Source of the DNA: Bacillota bacterium
GTDB lineage: Bacteria; Bacillota_A; Clostridia; Christensenellales; Aristaeellaceae
DNA: 64,000 nt
Direction of reading: 5' to 3'
Assembly (NCBI GenBank): GCA_023421735.1
Contig: JAEZSP010000020.1
Span: 1-64,000, forward strand
Of the stretch, positions 27,219 through 35,959 are shown in pieces. The notes under the pieces were generated by a model, which saw only the letters and a program-made list of their open reading frames with translations, was not told where the DNA came from and did no database searches. The position numbers and the translations under genes are program-made. Positions within the stretch are counted from its first letter, which is position 1. Every line of letters starts with the position of its first letter.

Positions 27219-29561
27219 TTATTTCTTAAGCCATTTCATTTCATCCGGTTTGGTCGTCATTAGTCTGTACAGTTCGGTATCCTTCGGAAACTTGTCAGTG
27301 AACGGCACGATGGACGCCATACACTTGATCAGGCCCTGACCGGCTTCCGCGTTTGTGATATACGACAGCTGCGTTTCCGAAATGTTCAGCAGCTTTGCAA
27401 GTTCCATGCGATCTGTCGGGGCCTGGTTCAGCATCACAATAAACTCGGAGTTCGCGAGCATCGTGCGCGCCGTCACGGATTTGAGACAATCCTCGACGTT
27501 CTGAGTAATGCCTGTCGCCAGCGCTCCGTCTTTTCGGAACTGCTTCCAAGACTCGGACAGGAAGTTGCTCGAAAGCTCGTTGCTGAAAAAGATATGCATC
27601 TCATCGATAAACACATGCGTCCGCTTGCCCTTTTCACGATTTTTGGCAACACGGTTGCGGATGGCGTCCAGCATCACCAGCATGCCCACGGTTTTCAGCT
27701 GTTTCCCAAGGTCGCGGATACCATATGCGATTAGGCGGTTGTCCACGTCCACGTTGGTCTGATGCGCAAACACGTTCAAGTTGCCGTTCGTCACCATCTC
27801 GAGCGACAGCGCGATATCCTTGGCCTGCGGCTCCTGCTGTTTCTTCAACTCTTCATAAAGGTCTTTGAGCGTCGGCGGTTTCAGCGTATAGTTGCTCTTT
27901 AGGTACTGCCTGTACACGTTTGTCATGCACCGGTCGATAACAGACTTTTCTCTGGCACCGAGCTTGCCCGTACCCACAAGCTGTTCGCAGAACGACAGCA
28001 CAAACTCGCTCTTGGATATCAGCGGGTTGTCCGAGTCGCTGTAGCCTGCCGACATATCCATCGCGTTGATGTGGTGCTTGGAGGATTCCGATACCTCGAT
28101 CACCGTGCCGCCAAGGCCACGAATCAGCGGCGCATACTCATTCTGCGGATCAGCAATGATCACATCATCATCTGTGGAAAGTATCAGGTTCACGATCTCC
28201 CGTTTCGCCACAAACGATTTGCCGCTGCCGCTTACACCTAGAATAAAGCCGTTGCCGTTCAGCAGCAGCCGTCTGTTGGCAATGATCAGGTTCTTTGATA
28301 TGGCGTTCTGCCCATAATAGATGCCACCAGTATCCATGATCTCCTGAGTACGGAAGGGCATGAGCACTGCGACAGCTTCGGTGGTCATGGTGCGAAGAAC
28401 GTCAATCCGGCGCTGACCGTACGGCAGCACGGTATTCAGCCCGTCATACTGCTGCCACTTGAGCGAAGACATCTGGCACATATGCTTCTTCGCAACCGAC
28501 AGGATGCTTTCCGTGTCTGATTCGAGCTGCTCCTTGGTATCAGCCACAAGCACGAGCGTTACGACGATAAACATCATTCTCTGGTCGCGGCTGGTCAGGT
28601 CGTCGATGTACTCCTTGGTTTCTTTACGCTGCTGCTCGATATCATACGGCAGCACAGCGGAGAAGTTGTTGTTCTGGTTCTGCTTCCGCTGCCAATTCGC
28701 CGCATTGGTCTCAATTCCGAGCAGCGTGTTCTGCGCGAGCTTGACTGCCTCGTCGGTCGGTACGGGCAGAATATCGATGGACAGCATCATGTTCCGGTTC
28801 AGCTCCATCAGTTCGGTAATAAACGAGTCCTTGATGTAGGACGCGTACTCACGCAGATAAAGCACCCGTGCGTATCGGTTATCCATCTGGAAGCAGTCCT
28901 TCTCAAACTCGATGCTGTCGGGGCAGATGTAATCCCGAATATCATGACCTTTCTGCAGCGTATCCTTGAGGTTGAAATGATAGCTTGTTTCCTGCCCGAT
29001 GCGGAAGAAATCGTGGAAAATACGCAGCCGCTCTCCGGCATCCAACTCCACGGCGCGCGAGGAAAGCTGTGCCAGCCTTGAGGACAGCTCGTTATGGATT
29101 CGATTAAAGTAGCTCCTTGCTTCCTCGATGCTCTTCTTGCGAACGCTGACCGTGATATACTTCTCCTGAACGATGCTGTTATGGCTGCCCGTTGCTTTAT
29201 CCATCAGCATGGCGTTATACTCTTTTCTGAACCGGTCGAGGTTATCGCCTATCTCACTGATGAGGATCGAGTTTTCGAAATCGACCTGGTTTAGCCTGCG
29301 GTTGTTAATCGTGAGCTTCGTCGTCGCGCCCACATCCAGCGAATTGAGCAAATCGGAATAATCAAGGAACAGCGCCTTCTTATCCTCATCCGAAGCGACG
29401 CTGTAGTTGATGTCGTCAAAGCGCCAGCATTTTGAGTACTTGCCGCCCACCAGAAATATACCGTCCGGCCACATGTGCTTGATCGGTATGGATTGCTGGA
29501 CGCTCTGCGGCACGGTGAAGCGTTCCTTGTCCTGCTTCAAAAGTCTTTGAAAAAACAGCAT
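27219..29561 (-). CDS. virB4: VirB4/TrsE-type conjugation ATPase
   Basis: 780 residues, start overlapping the PrgI stop by one base (TAATG), with GGGAG upstream. Walker A is ILGVSGSGKSF near residue 447 and Walker B is THVFIDEMHIFF near 653, with RecA/HerA-type flanks (ADPQNEYAPLI). The N-terminal 400 residues are the CagE/VirB4 domain. VirB4 energises assembly of the type IV secretion channel and works at the inner face of the membrane with PrgI and VirB6. It lies in a minus-strand conjugation operon. Confidence 0.93.
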   Translation of the reverse strand: MLFFQRLLKQDKERFTVPQSVQQSIPIKHMWPDGIFLVGGKYSKCWRFDDINYSVASDEDKKALFLDYSDLLNSLDVGATTKLTINNRRLNQVDFENSILISEIGDNLDRFRKEYNAMLMDKATGSHNSIVQEKYITVSVRKKSIEEARSYFNRIHNELSSRLAQLSSRAVELDAGERLRIFHDFFRIGQETSYHFNLKDTLQKGHDIRDYICPDSIEFEKDCFQMDNRYARVLYLREYASYIKDSFITELMELNRNMMLSIDILPVPTDEAVKLAQNTLLGIETNAANWQRKQNQNNNFSAVLPYDIEQQRKETKEYIDDLTSRDQRMMFIVVTLVLVADTKEQLESDTESILSVAKKHMCQMSSLKWQQYDGLNTVLPYGQRRIDVLRTMTTEAVAVLMPFRTQEIMDTGGIYYGQNAISKNLIIANRRLLLNGNGFILGVSGSGKSFVAKREIVNLILSTDDDVIIADPQNEYAPLIRGLGGTVIEVSESSKHHINAMDMSAGYSDSDNPLISKSEFVLSFCEQLVGTGKLGAREKSVIDRCMTNVYRQYLKSNYTLKPPTLKDLYEELKKQQEPQAKDIALSLEMVTNGNLNVFAHQTNVDVDNRLIAYGIRDLGKQLKTVGMLVMLDAIRNRVAKNREKGKRTHVFIDEMHIFFSNELSSNFLSESWKQFRKDGALATGITQNVEDCLKSVTARTMLANSEFIVMLNQAPTDRMELAKLLNISETQLSYITNAEAGQGLIKCMASIVPFTDKFPKDTELYRLMTTKPDEMKWLKK

Positions 29562-29893
29562 TATCTTTCTCCCTTCAATATTGTTTTTGCGTACAGGTTT
29601 TCAGCCTTGAATACAAGCTTTTTCGGCATGAGGAATTCAGACTTGATCCATGCCGCGATGAACTGCTCCGCTTTCATGCCGTGGTACCGGATGAACCCCA
29701 TCGCGGCGAACGGCGCGGCTCCGAGTATGCACAGCCAGCTGACTGTTTCGGTACCCAAGACCTTTTGCAGCCCGAAGTACAGCAGCACGGCAATGCCGAC
29801 CGCCAGTATTGAAAATATGAACTGTCGGATAGACAGCCCGAAAAAAACGGCTTCGGTATATTCCCGAATCTCCTTTGGTATCTTGATTTCCAT
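29561..29893 (-). CDS. prgI: PrgI-family conjugation membrane protein (VirB3-like)
   Basis: 110 residues from the ATG at 29893, which has GGAGG 6 bases upstream; the frame is open further but without a good site. The start MEIKIPKEIREYTE and a central pair of hydrophobic helices (about 18-60) are typical of PrgI, the Gram-positive counterpart of VirB3. It is always found directly before VirB4, as here, where the genes overlap by one base. It anchors VirB4 at the membrane. Confidence 0.88.
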   Translation of the reverse strand: MEIKIPKEIREYTEAVFFGLSIRQFIFSILAVGIAVLLYFGLQKVLGTETVSWLCILGAAPFAAMGFIRYHGMKAEQFIAAWIKSEFLMPKKLVFKAENLYAKTILKGER

Positions 29894-29985
29894 GTTTGTA
29901 CCTCCAAATGTGTTAAATCGGCAGACTTGCTTTTTCGTCTGCATCATAGATAATGAAAGCAAGAAAAAAACAGGAGGTCAGCCAT

Positions 29986-30249
29986 ATGCCATACATCTCA
30001 CTGCTCATACTCTTGCTCATGATTGTTGTGAACTTGATTTTCCGCTTTGCATCTTTGTTCCGTCTCACAATACCCGTGTTGTACGCCATCGTCGTTCCGG
30101 TCTTTTTCCCAGACTGGCTGCACCAGAATGAAATGCTTGTGACGGTGATCTGGTTTGCGCTGATCGGCCTTGTGATTTTAAGCTGGGTGGTAACGATTCG
30201 AAAGAGAATCCGTTTTAAGCGTGCTCAAACGGATAGCGTACAAGGCTAG
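29986..30249 (+). CDS. Small two- or three-helix membrane protein on the opposite strand
   Basis: 87 residues from the ATG at 29986, preceded by AGGAGG with 8 bases spacing. Residues 3-40 and 52-75 are strongly hydrophobic, with a basic C-terminal tail (RKRIRFKRAQ). It is the only plus-strand gene inside the minus-strand conjugation operon. It lies between prgI, whose start is 93 bases away, and the VirB6-like gene, whose 3' end it overlaps by 4 bases. Function is unknown. The strong ribosome site and membrane profile support a real gene. Confidence 0.6.
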   Translation: MPYISLLILLLMIVVNLIFRFASLFRLTIPVLYAIVVPVFFPDWLHQNEMLVTVIWFALIGLVILSWVVTIRKRIRFKRAQTDSVQG

Positions 30250-31073
30250 AGCCCAAGCATTTCGCGCACGACTCTGTCAGACATTTTCACAGCGCCGGTG
30301 AGCACCAATAGGTTAAATATCAGCTCGCCCACATACGCCCACACAATGCTCACGGCGCTGGCATCCTCAGCAATCTCGGGCGGCGACGCCGCGAACACGC
30401 TGAAAATGATGCAGGCGAGTACGATAATCGCGCCTTCCATACAGACGGCAGCATAGCTCTTCAAAAAGCTCTTACCGATCTGCGATGTCGGTTCACCAGC
30501 AAACGTTGATATCGGTATCGGGGCAATGGCTGTGTACAGATACAGCCGGAAGAACCGTCCATACACGCTCATGATCATGATGAACGACAGCACGGTGATG
30601 AATATGCCGCCGATGAGCGTTAAAGCCCATAGCGGTATCGAGTCCCAAAACCCCACCTCGTTGATCTTCTGTACGATGATGTCCGGCAGCACGATATTGT
30701 TCTGCGCGCCTGAACCGACGGCATTCATCGCTGTAGACATAATGCCCTGCACGATTCGGAAGAACGCCATCATGATATCAAGTCCGTAGGTTACTGCAGC
30801 TTTAGCCAGTACGAACCGGATGAATATCTTTAGTGCCACTTCCGGTCGCTTGATCTCCGCAAAGCTGCCGCAAGTCCGTATGATGCCGGCCACAAAGAAC
30901 AGCACCAAGAGTGCCAGTCCAATAGCTTTTAGCGCGTCGTTAATCGTCAGAATCACATTCCAGATATCGCCGCCCTTGAAGCTCTCGGGGGATTGTGTGA
31001 TGATCTGCCATATTTCAGACAGCTTTTGATTCCATGTATCAAGTGCATTATTCAGATTGTCGATAATGCCCAT
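30246..31073 (-). CDS. VirB6/TrbL-like polytopic channel protein
   Basis: 275 residues, ATG with GGAGG. After an amphipathic start (residues 1-40) there are about six hydrophobic segments, for example AIGLALLVLFFVAGII and LTLIGGIFITVLSFIMIMSV. The layout and the place between the pilin-like gene and prgI/virB4 fit the VirB6/TrbL family of Gram-positive conjugation systems (CD0411-like), which forms the inner-membrane part of the channel. Similarity of this family is structural more than by motif. Confidence 0.75.
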   Translation of the reverse strand: MGIIDNLNNALDTWNQKLSEIWQIITQSPESFKGGDIWNVILTINDALKAIGLALLVLFFVAGIIRTCGSFAEIKRPEVALKIFIRFVLAKAAVTYGLDIMMAFFRIVQGIMSTAMNAVGSGAQNNIVLPDIIVQKINEVGFWDSIPLWALTLIGGIFITVLSFIMIMSVYGRFFRLYLYTAIAPIPISTFAGEPTSQIGKSFLKSYAAVCMEGAIIVLACIIFSVFAASPPEIAEDASAVSIVWAYVGELIFNLLVLTGAVKMSDRVVREMLGL

Positions 31074-31094
31074 ACCCTGCCTCCTGTCTCTTAA

Positions 31095-31122
31095 GGCAGA
31101 CCTGCTCCTTGGCAGGCCTGCC
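31095..31122 (-). repeat. Intra-operon hairpin before the VirB6-like gene
   Basis: GGCAGGCCTGC (31122-31112, minus strand) pairs with GCAGGTCTGCC (31105-31095), one wobble, 6-base loop. No T-run follows and the ribosome site of the next gene comes 10-15 bases later. It may be a processing or stability element. Confidence 0.55.
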
Positions 31123-31135
31123 TATGCAATTTTCA

Positions 31136-31360
31136 TTACCGGCAGGGTTCATCTCTGCCGGGCGTCTTGTCCTTAATCACGCCATATTTGTCATCCACAT
31201 AGAAGCGGCCAACGAACGGATTAAAAATAGCGGAACAGCGCACACCGCCATACTCCGCCACATACTTGTTGTCGCCGGTCTTTTCCACAATCGTCGCTTC
31301 CCGCAGCTCACCGTCCAGCGAATGGATGTGCATGTGCTCTGTTATCGGAAGATTGAACAT
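31136..31360 (-). CDS. Small conserved-looking protein of the conjugation operon
   Basis: 74 residues, ATG with GGGAGG 9 bases upstream, 5 bases after the pilin-like gene. It has a short beta-rich sequence (ATIVEKTGDNKYVAEYGGVR) and ends in charged residues; no membrane helix, no signal peptide. I do not recognise the family. Its place between the VirB2-like and VirB6-like genes implies a role in transfer. Confidence 0.65.
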   Translation of the reverse strand: MFNLPITEHMHIHSLDGELREATIVEKTGDNKYVAEYGGVRCSAIFNPFVGRFYVDDKYGVIKDKTPGRDEPCR

Positions 31361-31365
31361 ATATA

Positions 31366-31674
31366 TCAGCCTCCCGTGATGAGATTCAAAATCTCTTTGG
31401 CAAAGGTGATGATCACGCCGCCTGCCAGCGTCAGAAAACCGTTGGCACGCTGTGACGGGTCGTGGCTCTTGAGCGACAAGCCCACCTGCACGATTCCGAA
31501 CGCCAGCAAGATAAGACCGATGGCACGGATCAGGCCGAATATGAAATCCGACAGGTTGCTGACCACCTTGATCGGGTCGTCATCGGCGGCATATGCCGTC
31601 ACCGAGATAGAGAACACCAGCACAATGGCACAGAAGGCGCTGCAAAGCAGCCTCATTTTTTTGGACATCTTCAT
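31366..31674 (-). CDS. VirB2/TrbC-like pilin-type membrane protein
   Basis: 102 residues. A signal peptide (residues 1-28) ends in VTAYAA. The mature part has two hydrophobic helices (about 42-65 and 80-98) split by a short polar loop (KSHDPSQRA). This is the VirB2/TrbC plan, also called Maff2-like in Gram-positive elements. The start overlaps the VirD4 stop by one base (TAATG) with GGAGG 10 bases before. It probably forms part of the transfer channel in the membrane. Confidence 0.75.
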   Translation of the reverse strand: MKMSKKMRLLCSAFCAIVLVFSISVTAYAADDDPIKVVSNLSDFIFGLIRAIGLILLAFGIVQVGLSLKSHDPSQRANGFLTLAGGVIITFAKEILNLITGG

Positions 31675-33458
31675 TAATTTCGTTCCTCCGTTTCTTTGTT
31701 GAGTATTTTGTTGATCTCTTCGTCAGACACCACCTCATAGTCGGCGTAATCGCCATCCAGAAAGATGTCATCCATATCGAGGGCAAGGGGAATCTGGCCG
31801 TGCACATACGGCGGCATTCCGCCGTCCACGGTCAGTTTGATGTTCGGGTGGCGCAGGATATCATACTTGCCGTCCTGCACAGCGCACTCTCCGCGTATAA
31901 ACAGCAGGGCATAGCGGTTATCAAGCATACGCACCTCATCCGGCGTATACAGCTCACGTCCAGCGATTTGCCAGTTTGTCGAGTAGCTGCCGCTGCGGCC
32001 CTTGCTCTGACCGAAGGTATTGGTATCAATGGTCGCTTTGCCGAGCAGCTTACTGATGTACTCGTGCGTGGACTGCTCGTTTCCGCCAAGGTAAACGAAT
32101 TCATCACAGTTGCCCACGATGGATTCCCATTGCTTTTCGAACAACGCCTTGAGCTGCGCAAGGTTCTGCAGGATGATGCTGACACTGATCTCCCGTGAGC
32201 GCATGGTGGACAGTATCTTGTCGAACTCATCGGGCAGGGCGACGTTCGCAAACTCGTCCATCACACAATGGACATGAACGGGCAGCCGTCCGCCGTACAC
32301 ATGGTCAGCAAGATAGTAAAGCTCCTGAAAAAGCTGCGTGTAGAGCATACCGATGATGAAGTTGAGCGACGAATCGTTATCGGGGATCAGCGCGAAAAGT
32401 GCTACCTTCTTTTCGCCCAGAGTGGGAAAGTCCAGTTCGTCGTGGCTGACCACGCTCGCTATCTGCGGCAGGTTAAACTTCTCCAGCCGCACGCCCAGAC
32501 TGATGAGGATGCTCTTGGCTGTCTTGCCTGCAGCCAGCTTAAAGATGTGATATTGCTTGACCGCCAGATGCTCCGGGTCCCGCATCTCCAACCGCTCGAA
32601 CAGCTCGTCCAGAACGCTGGCGTATTCCTCGTCCTCCTCGCGCACATCCGCCGCGCCGATCATCTCCATGACCATCGGGAAGTTCTGCTCATGCGGCGGT
32701 GCTTCATGAACGAGGTAGAGGATGAGCGCTTCCATCAGCGCCGTCTCCGCGCGCTCCCAGAAAGGATCGTTGCTCTGCGCACCTTTTGGCGTGGTGTTCC
32801 GTACAATGTTGTTCACGAGTTTCAGCACGTCCTTGTCGTCTCGAAGGTAGGTGAACGGGTTGTAGCCGTGTGAACGCTCCGTATGGATGAGGTCGAGGAT
32901 GCGCAGCTCGTAACCCTGCTGTTTCAGCAGATGACCCGTATCCCGCAGGATTTCTCCTTTGGGATCGAGCACGACGAATGACGTGTTGCATTGCATGACG
33001 TTGGGCTTGGCATAGAAGCGCGTCTTGCCGCTGCCGCTGCCGCCCACCACCATAACATTGAGATTGCGCCGGTGCTTGCGCCCATCCATTCCGATGCGAA
33101 CGTTCTGTGAAAGTAGTATGTTGTCTGCCTTGCTTTTGTCCGCATATTTACGGTAAAGCTGCTTCGGGTCACCCCACTTGGCGCTGCCGTGTTCCTCGCC
33201 CTTGCGGTAATTGCGTTTCATGGCGTAATAGATACCGATGCCCAAACCGTAGGTCAGCAAGAAGATCAGAACGGCTTTGGGCGAATCGGTACACCACGAT
33301 ATAGCCGTTGGGTCTTTCATACCGTTTGTGAATGCGGTCATAATGCCCGAAAGCCCCTGTGATAAAAAAGGAGCGACGATTAACGCCGCCCACACCACAG
33401 GGAGAAGCCCCAGTCCCCAAAGGACCAGGCTTGTCTTATTTGCATTTGGTTTATTCAT
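31674..33458 (-). CDS. virD4: VirD4/TraG-type coupling protein
   Basis: 594 residues. Two N-terminal membrane helices (about 10-30 and 60-80) precede the motor domain. Walker A is VVGGSGSGKTRF near residue 141, Walker B is HCVMDEFANVALP near 400, and the C-terminal part has the TraG/VirD4 motif FVYLGGNEQSTHEYISKLLG. The coupling protein brings the relaxase-DNA complex to the channel and pumps DNA. The start overlaps the upstream stop by 4 bases (ATGA). Confidence 0.94.
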   Translation of the reverse strand: MNKPNANKTSLVLWGLGLLPVVWAALIVAPFLSQGLSGIMTAFTNGMKDPTAISWCTDSPKAVLIFLLTYGLGIGIYYAMKRNYRKGEEHGSAKWGDPKQLYRKYADKSKADNILLSQNVRIGMDGRKHRRNLNVMVVGGSGSGKTRFYAKPNVMQCNTSFVVLDPKGEILRDTGHLLKQQGYELRILDLIHTERSHGYNPFTYLRDDKDVLKLVNNIVRNTTPKGAQSNDPFWERAETALMEALILYLVHEAPPHEQNFPMVMEMIGAADVREEDEEYASVLDELFERLEMRDPEHLAVKQYHIFKLAAGKTAKSILISLGVRLEKFNLPQIASVVSHDELDFPTLGEKKVALFALIPDNDSSLNFIIGMLYTQLFQELYYLADHVYGGRLPVHVHCVMDEFANVALPDEFDKILSTMRSREISVSIILQNLAQLKALFEKQWESIVGNCDEFVYLGGNEQSTHEYISKLLGKATIDTNTFGQSKGRSGSYSTNWQIAGRELYTPDEVRMLDNRYALLFIRGECAVQDGKYDILRHPNIKLTVDGGMPPYVHGQIPLALDMDDIFLDGDYADYEVVSDEEINKILNKETEERN

Positions 33459-33643
33459 CGTTCTAATTCCTTATTTCGTTTTCTCTCCTTCCGGGTGGGC
33501 GCGTCCATTACATCGAGCAGCGTTTCATCCACAAAGTCGGTGTCACGTCCCTGCGCCACCAGCTCATTGCGCGTTTCGTTCAACGAGCCGATGATAAGGC
33601 GCTGCTGGTACTCGTCCACCTCGATGACGCGTTTGTCCTCCAT
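33455..33643 (-). CDS. Small charged protein upstream of the coupling protein
   Basis: 62 residues from the ATG at 33643, with GGAGAGG 8 bases before it; starts 6 and 9 bases upstream are too close to that site. The sequence is helical and charged (EVDEYQQRLIIGSLNETRNE and a basic tail KERKRNKELER). Its stop overlaps the VirD4 start (ATGA), so the two are coupled. I do not recognise a family. Confidence 0.6.
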   Translation of the reverse strand: MEDKRVIEVDEYQQRLIIGSLNETRNELVAQGRDTDFVDETLLDVMDAPTRKERKRNKELER

Positions 33644-33648
33644 ATGCA

Positions 33649-34524
33649 TCACCTCTCCGGCTGGTTTTTCTGCTGCTGCCGCTCGGCGTACAGGTTTCTG
33701 TCCACACGCTCCATGATATCGCAGGCGGCTTCGCGGATGCGGCCTAACACCGCGCGTTTGCTGGCGGTATCCAGTCTTGTCACGCTGTCGGCAATCTGTT
33801 CACTTGATGCTGCATATGAGATGCCATATCGGCGGCAGACGATGTCCGCAGCGCAGCTTGAAATGAAGGCGTCGCGGGACGGCTCGTCGGTCATGTTTTC
33901 AGCGTGAGCCAGCTCGCAGGCGATATGGGCAAACAGTGCTTCGCCATCCATGTTGCGGGCGACATAGACTGTGTTATCCTTATCCGAATACAGCGCGCCA
34001 ATCTCCTGTGAAATGGATTCGGACACATTGATGGGAACAGGCGTATCCGTCACCAGCGCCTTGAGCTTTGAGCGGATTGAGGCCTGCTCCCGTTCGCGCA
34101 ACGGTTTGCCTTGCGTCTGCGAAACATCGAACACACGCTTTGCATCGAAGCTGGTTCCCGTTGTACCATCCTCGCGCTGATATTCGCCGTTGGCTTCCAG
34201 CACCATCAGGGCTTTTTCATTTCGCTTGACGGAGCGCCCGCGCTGGTGCCAATCGTCGAAGCTCATGACATATGTGGCATCTGGCTTCTGAGCCAGCACC
34301 AGCAGCGTATTGGCGACGCTCGTCCTGCCGAGCCGTGACTGCATAACGAGATAGTCGGAAAGAGTCTTGGGACTGGAAAACATTAAATCCGTCATTCCGT
34401 CAATGGCCTCGTAAAGCTTGGCGCGCTCCGCCTGCTTGCGCTGTGCCCAGGCTTCCTTGTCGAACGGCTGGTCATTGTTGAATCCAGTGCTTTGGCTCTC
34501 AAATAAGTTGTCGAAGTTCTCCAT
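33649..34524 (-). CDS. ArdC-like antirestriction/ssDNA-binding protein
   Basis: 291 residues, ATG with GGAAGG. Residues about 40-115 (YLVMQSRLGRTSVANTLLVL...DWHQRGRSVKRNEKALMVLE) match the ArdC N-terminal ssDNA-binding domain also seen at the start of LtrC-type proteins; a related segment opens the 2325-residue protein of this element. The zinc-metalloprotease part that full ArdC has is degenerate: HIACELAHAE at about 203 lacks a proper HExxH. ArdC proteins protect incoming ssDNA during conjugation. Its place in the transfer operon fits. Confidence 0.6.
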   Translation of the reverse strand: MENFDNLFESQSTGFNNDQPFDKEAWAQRKQAERAKLYEAIDGMTDLMFSSPKTLSDYLVMQSRLGRTSVANTLLVLAQKPDATYVMSFDDWHQRGRSVKRNEKALMVLEANGEYQREDGTTGTSFDAKRVFDVSQTQGKPLREREQASIRSKLKALVTDTPVPINVSESISQEIGALYSDKDNTVYVARNMDGEALFAHIACELAHAENMTDEPSRDAFISSCAADIVCRRYGISYAASSEQIADSVTRLDTASKRAVLGRIREAACDIMERVDRNLYAERQQQKNQPER

Positions 34525-34529
34525 GTGAT

Positions 34530-35318
34530 TTACCTTCCTTTCGATGAATTCTTATTTTTCCTGCTTCGTGCAGGCTGCTGGTGAGTGGTCTGCCGTGTCT
34601 TGTCCTTGGCAGGGGCACTCTTTTGCTGTCGTTCATTCCTGATCTCTTTGATTTGTCGGCGCACAGACGGGCGCTCGGGCTCAGCGGTATCTCCTTTGGT
34701 TTTTGAGAAAGGCGCGAACGGAGTCGATTTTTCCGTCCCCGCCTTCGTAGGGTTTGTCATGTCCGAAGGCTGCTTGTGCTCCGTTTTCTTAGGGCCGTTC
34801 AGCAACTCATCCAGCATGTTATCGTCCATGGTATGTCCGGTCTTTTCGGACGGTGGGGCAGAGCGTTCCTTTTCGGCGTCCGGCTGCTTAGCCTTGGTTT
34901 CCCGAGCTTTCTTGATATCTTCGCGGATTTTCTCCACGTCCACGGTGGAAAGCGCAAATCGCTCCGCAATTCGATTGACCTTGGCGGCATCATTGGCATT
35001 CACCACGATGTCGCACAATCCGTCTTGCTGCTTGCGATTCAACACAGCGGCGTACAATACACCATACTTGCGTGCTTCTTCCGCAAAGCGTCTGAGTTCG
35101 CTCGTCTTGATGACAAACACCTTCGTCGGCTTGCCGTTGAACGCCTGCATCCTCGTCTTGCCCTTGGTGCGCTTCTGATCCTTAAGCGCCGCGATGAGGA
35201 ATGTGGCGAGTGACAGTGCTGCTTTACCTGCGAGATTGGTTGCCACTTCAATCCCTTTTACGGTCAAATTAGTTGCCATGCTGACAACCTGTTCTGCCGC
35301 ATCTCCTGTTTGGGTCAT
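34530..35318 (-). CDS. pcfB: PcfB-like relaxosome accessory protein (DUF3801)
   Basis: 262 residues from the ATG at 35318, which has AAGGAG 9 bases before it. Residues about 15-130 are the DUF3801/PcfB domain: a helix, then KTKVFVIKTSELRRFAEEARKYGVLYAAV-like and nucleic-acid-binding type strands. Residues 140-262 are disordered and basic (many Lys, Pro, Thr). In pCF10, PcfB connects the relaxase with the coupling protein. It is the first gene of the transfer operon, just after the terminator at 35352. Confidence 0.8.
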   Translation of the reverse strand: MTQTGDAAEQVVSMATNLTVKGIEVATNLAGKAALSLATFLIAALKDQKRTKGKTRMQAFNGKPTKVFVIKTSELRRFAEEARKYGVLYAAVLNRKQQDGLCDIVVNANDAAKVNRIAERFALSTVDVEKIREDIKKARETKAKQPDAEKERSAPPSEKTGHTMDDNMLDELLNGPKKTEHKQPSDMTNPTKAGTEKSTPFAPFSKTKGDTAEPERPSVRRQIKEIRNERQQKSAPAKDKTRQTTHQQPARSRKNKNSSKGR

Positions 35319-35351
35319 GTACATCAACTCCTTTTTGTTGTTTTGGGTATC

Positions 35352-35383
35352 AAAAAAAGACGCCTCCCGTGGGGATACGTCTG
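35352..35383 (-). terminator. Strong terminator between cargo block and transfer operon
   Basis: On the minus strand GACGTATCCC and GGGAGGCGTC (about 35381-35360) pair with a 3-base loop, one mismatch and one wobble, then TTTTTTT (35358-35352). It isolates the AT-rich cargo genes from pcfB. Confidence 0.8.
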
Positions 35384-35410
35384 ATTTATCATTATGATCT
35401 TTGTTTTACC

Positions 35411-35437
35411 TAGAGGTTATATGGATAACTGAGAGTT
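35411..35437. repeat. Direct repeat, left copy of cassette
   Basis: TAGAGGTTATATGGATAA followed by CTGAGAGTT. It matches the copy at 36359-36384 with three mismatches and one single-base gap. It lies immediately after the stop codon of the 35439-35891 gene. Confidence 0.6.
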
Positions 35438-35438
35438 A

Positions 35439-35891
35439 TTATACCCGCTCCAATCTATCACTTAACGGAACATTATTCATCAGACTTTTAACTTTGCTCA
35501 ACGAAATACTTCTTTGTCCGTTTTTTTGCATCTTGCCAGAAGCCTCCCAAACAAGATTTCCAGGTCCGTTATATATTTCGTTAGCATCGCCGCTACGCAG
35601 TATTTTTAGAATTATAAGGTGTTCAGGTTCACTTGATAAACTAACACTTTTTACTTGGGTAGCTTTAATTTGTACCATCTTACCGTCCTTCGAAATTGCA
35701 TCATGTGTTTCGGAAGATGATGGTAATAGCTTCAATCCGTAATAACTAGCTGCAAGCACTTCGCCAATACTCCCAACTAAATGGCCATCAGGAGTGAAAT
35801 GTCGTCCGGGAAATTGCATCTCCAATTCATTTATTATCGAATATAACTCTTTAATTTTTGCATTCAGCATCTCAAATCTAACATCATTCAT
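35439..35891 (-). CDS. PD-(D/E)xK-like protein (DUF6998 type)
   Basis: 150 residues, ATG with AGAGGAAAA. After an N-terminal helix comes GHLVGSIGEVLAASYYGL (Glu44 probable), then ETHDAIS and MVQIKAT. The order Glu...Asp...QxK is that of restriction-endonuclease-like folds, as in the DUF6998 family as I remember it. It may be a small nuclease or a domain derived from one. AT-rich compared with the ICE backbone. Together with the next gene it lies between two direct repeats, so it looks like a mobile two-gene cassette. Confidence 0.55.
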   Translation of the reverse strand: MNDVRFEMLNAKIKELYSIINELEMQFPGRHFTPDGHLVGSIGEVLAASYYGLKLLPSSSETHDAISKDGKMVQIKATQVKSVSLSSEPEHLIILKILRSGDANEIYNGPGNLVWEASGKMQKNGQRSISLSKVKSLMNNVPLSDRLERV

Positions 35892-35959
35892 TTGATTTTC
35901 CTCTTATATTCAATGACTTCAATATAAAAGTTTTTAAGTGGACAGGAGCCCCATATTCT

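Noticed and set aside
33649..34524. HExxH-like metalloprotease site in the ArdC-like protein
   Set aside because: The sequence HIACELAHAE does not fit HExxH, so no protease activity is claimed.
30246..35318. Many long open frames on the plus strand across the transfer genes
   Set aside because: They are antisense shadows of strongly supported minus-strand genes; only 29986-30249 has its own ribosome site and lies mostly outside other genes.
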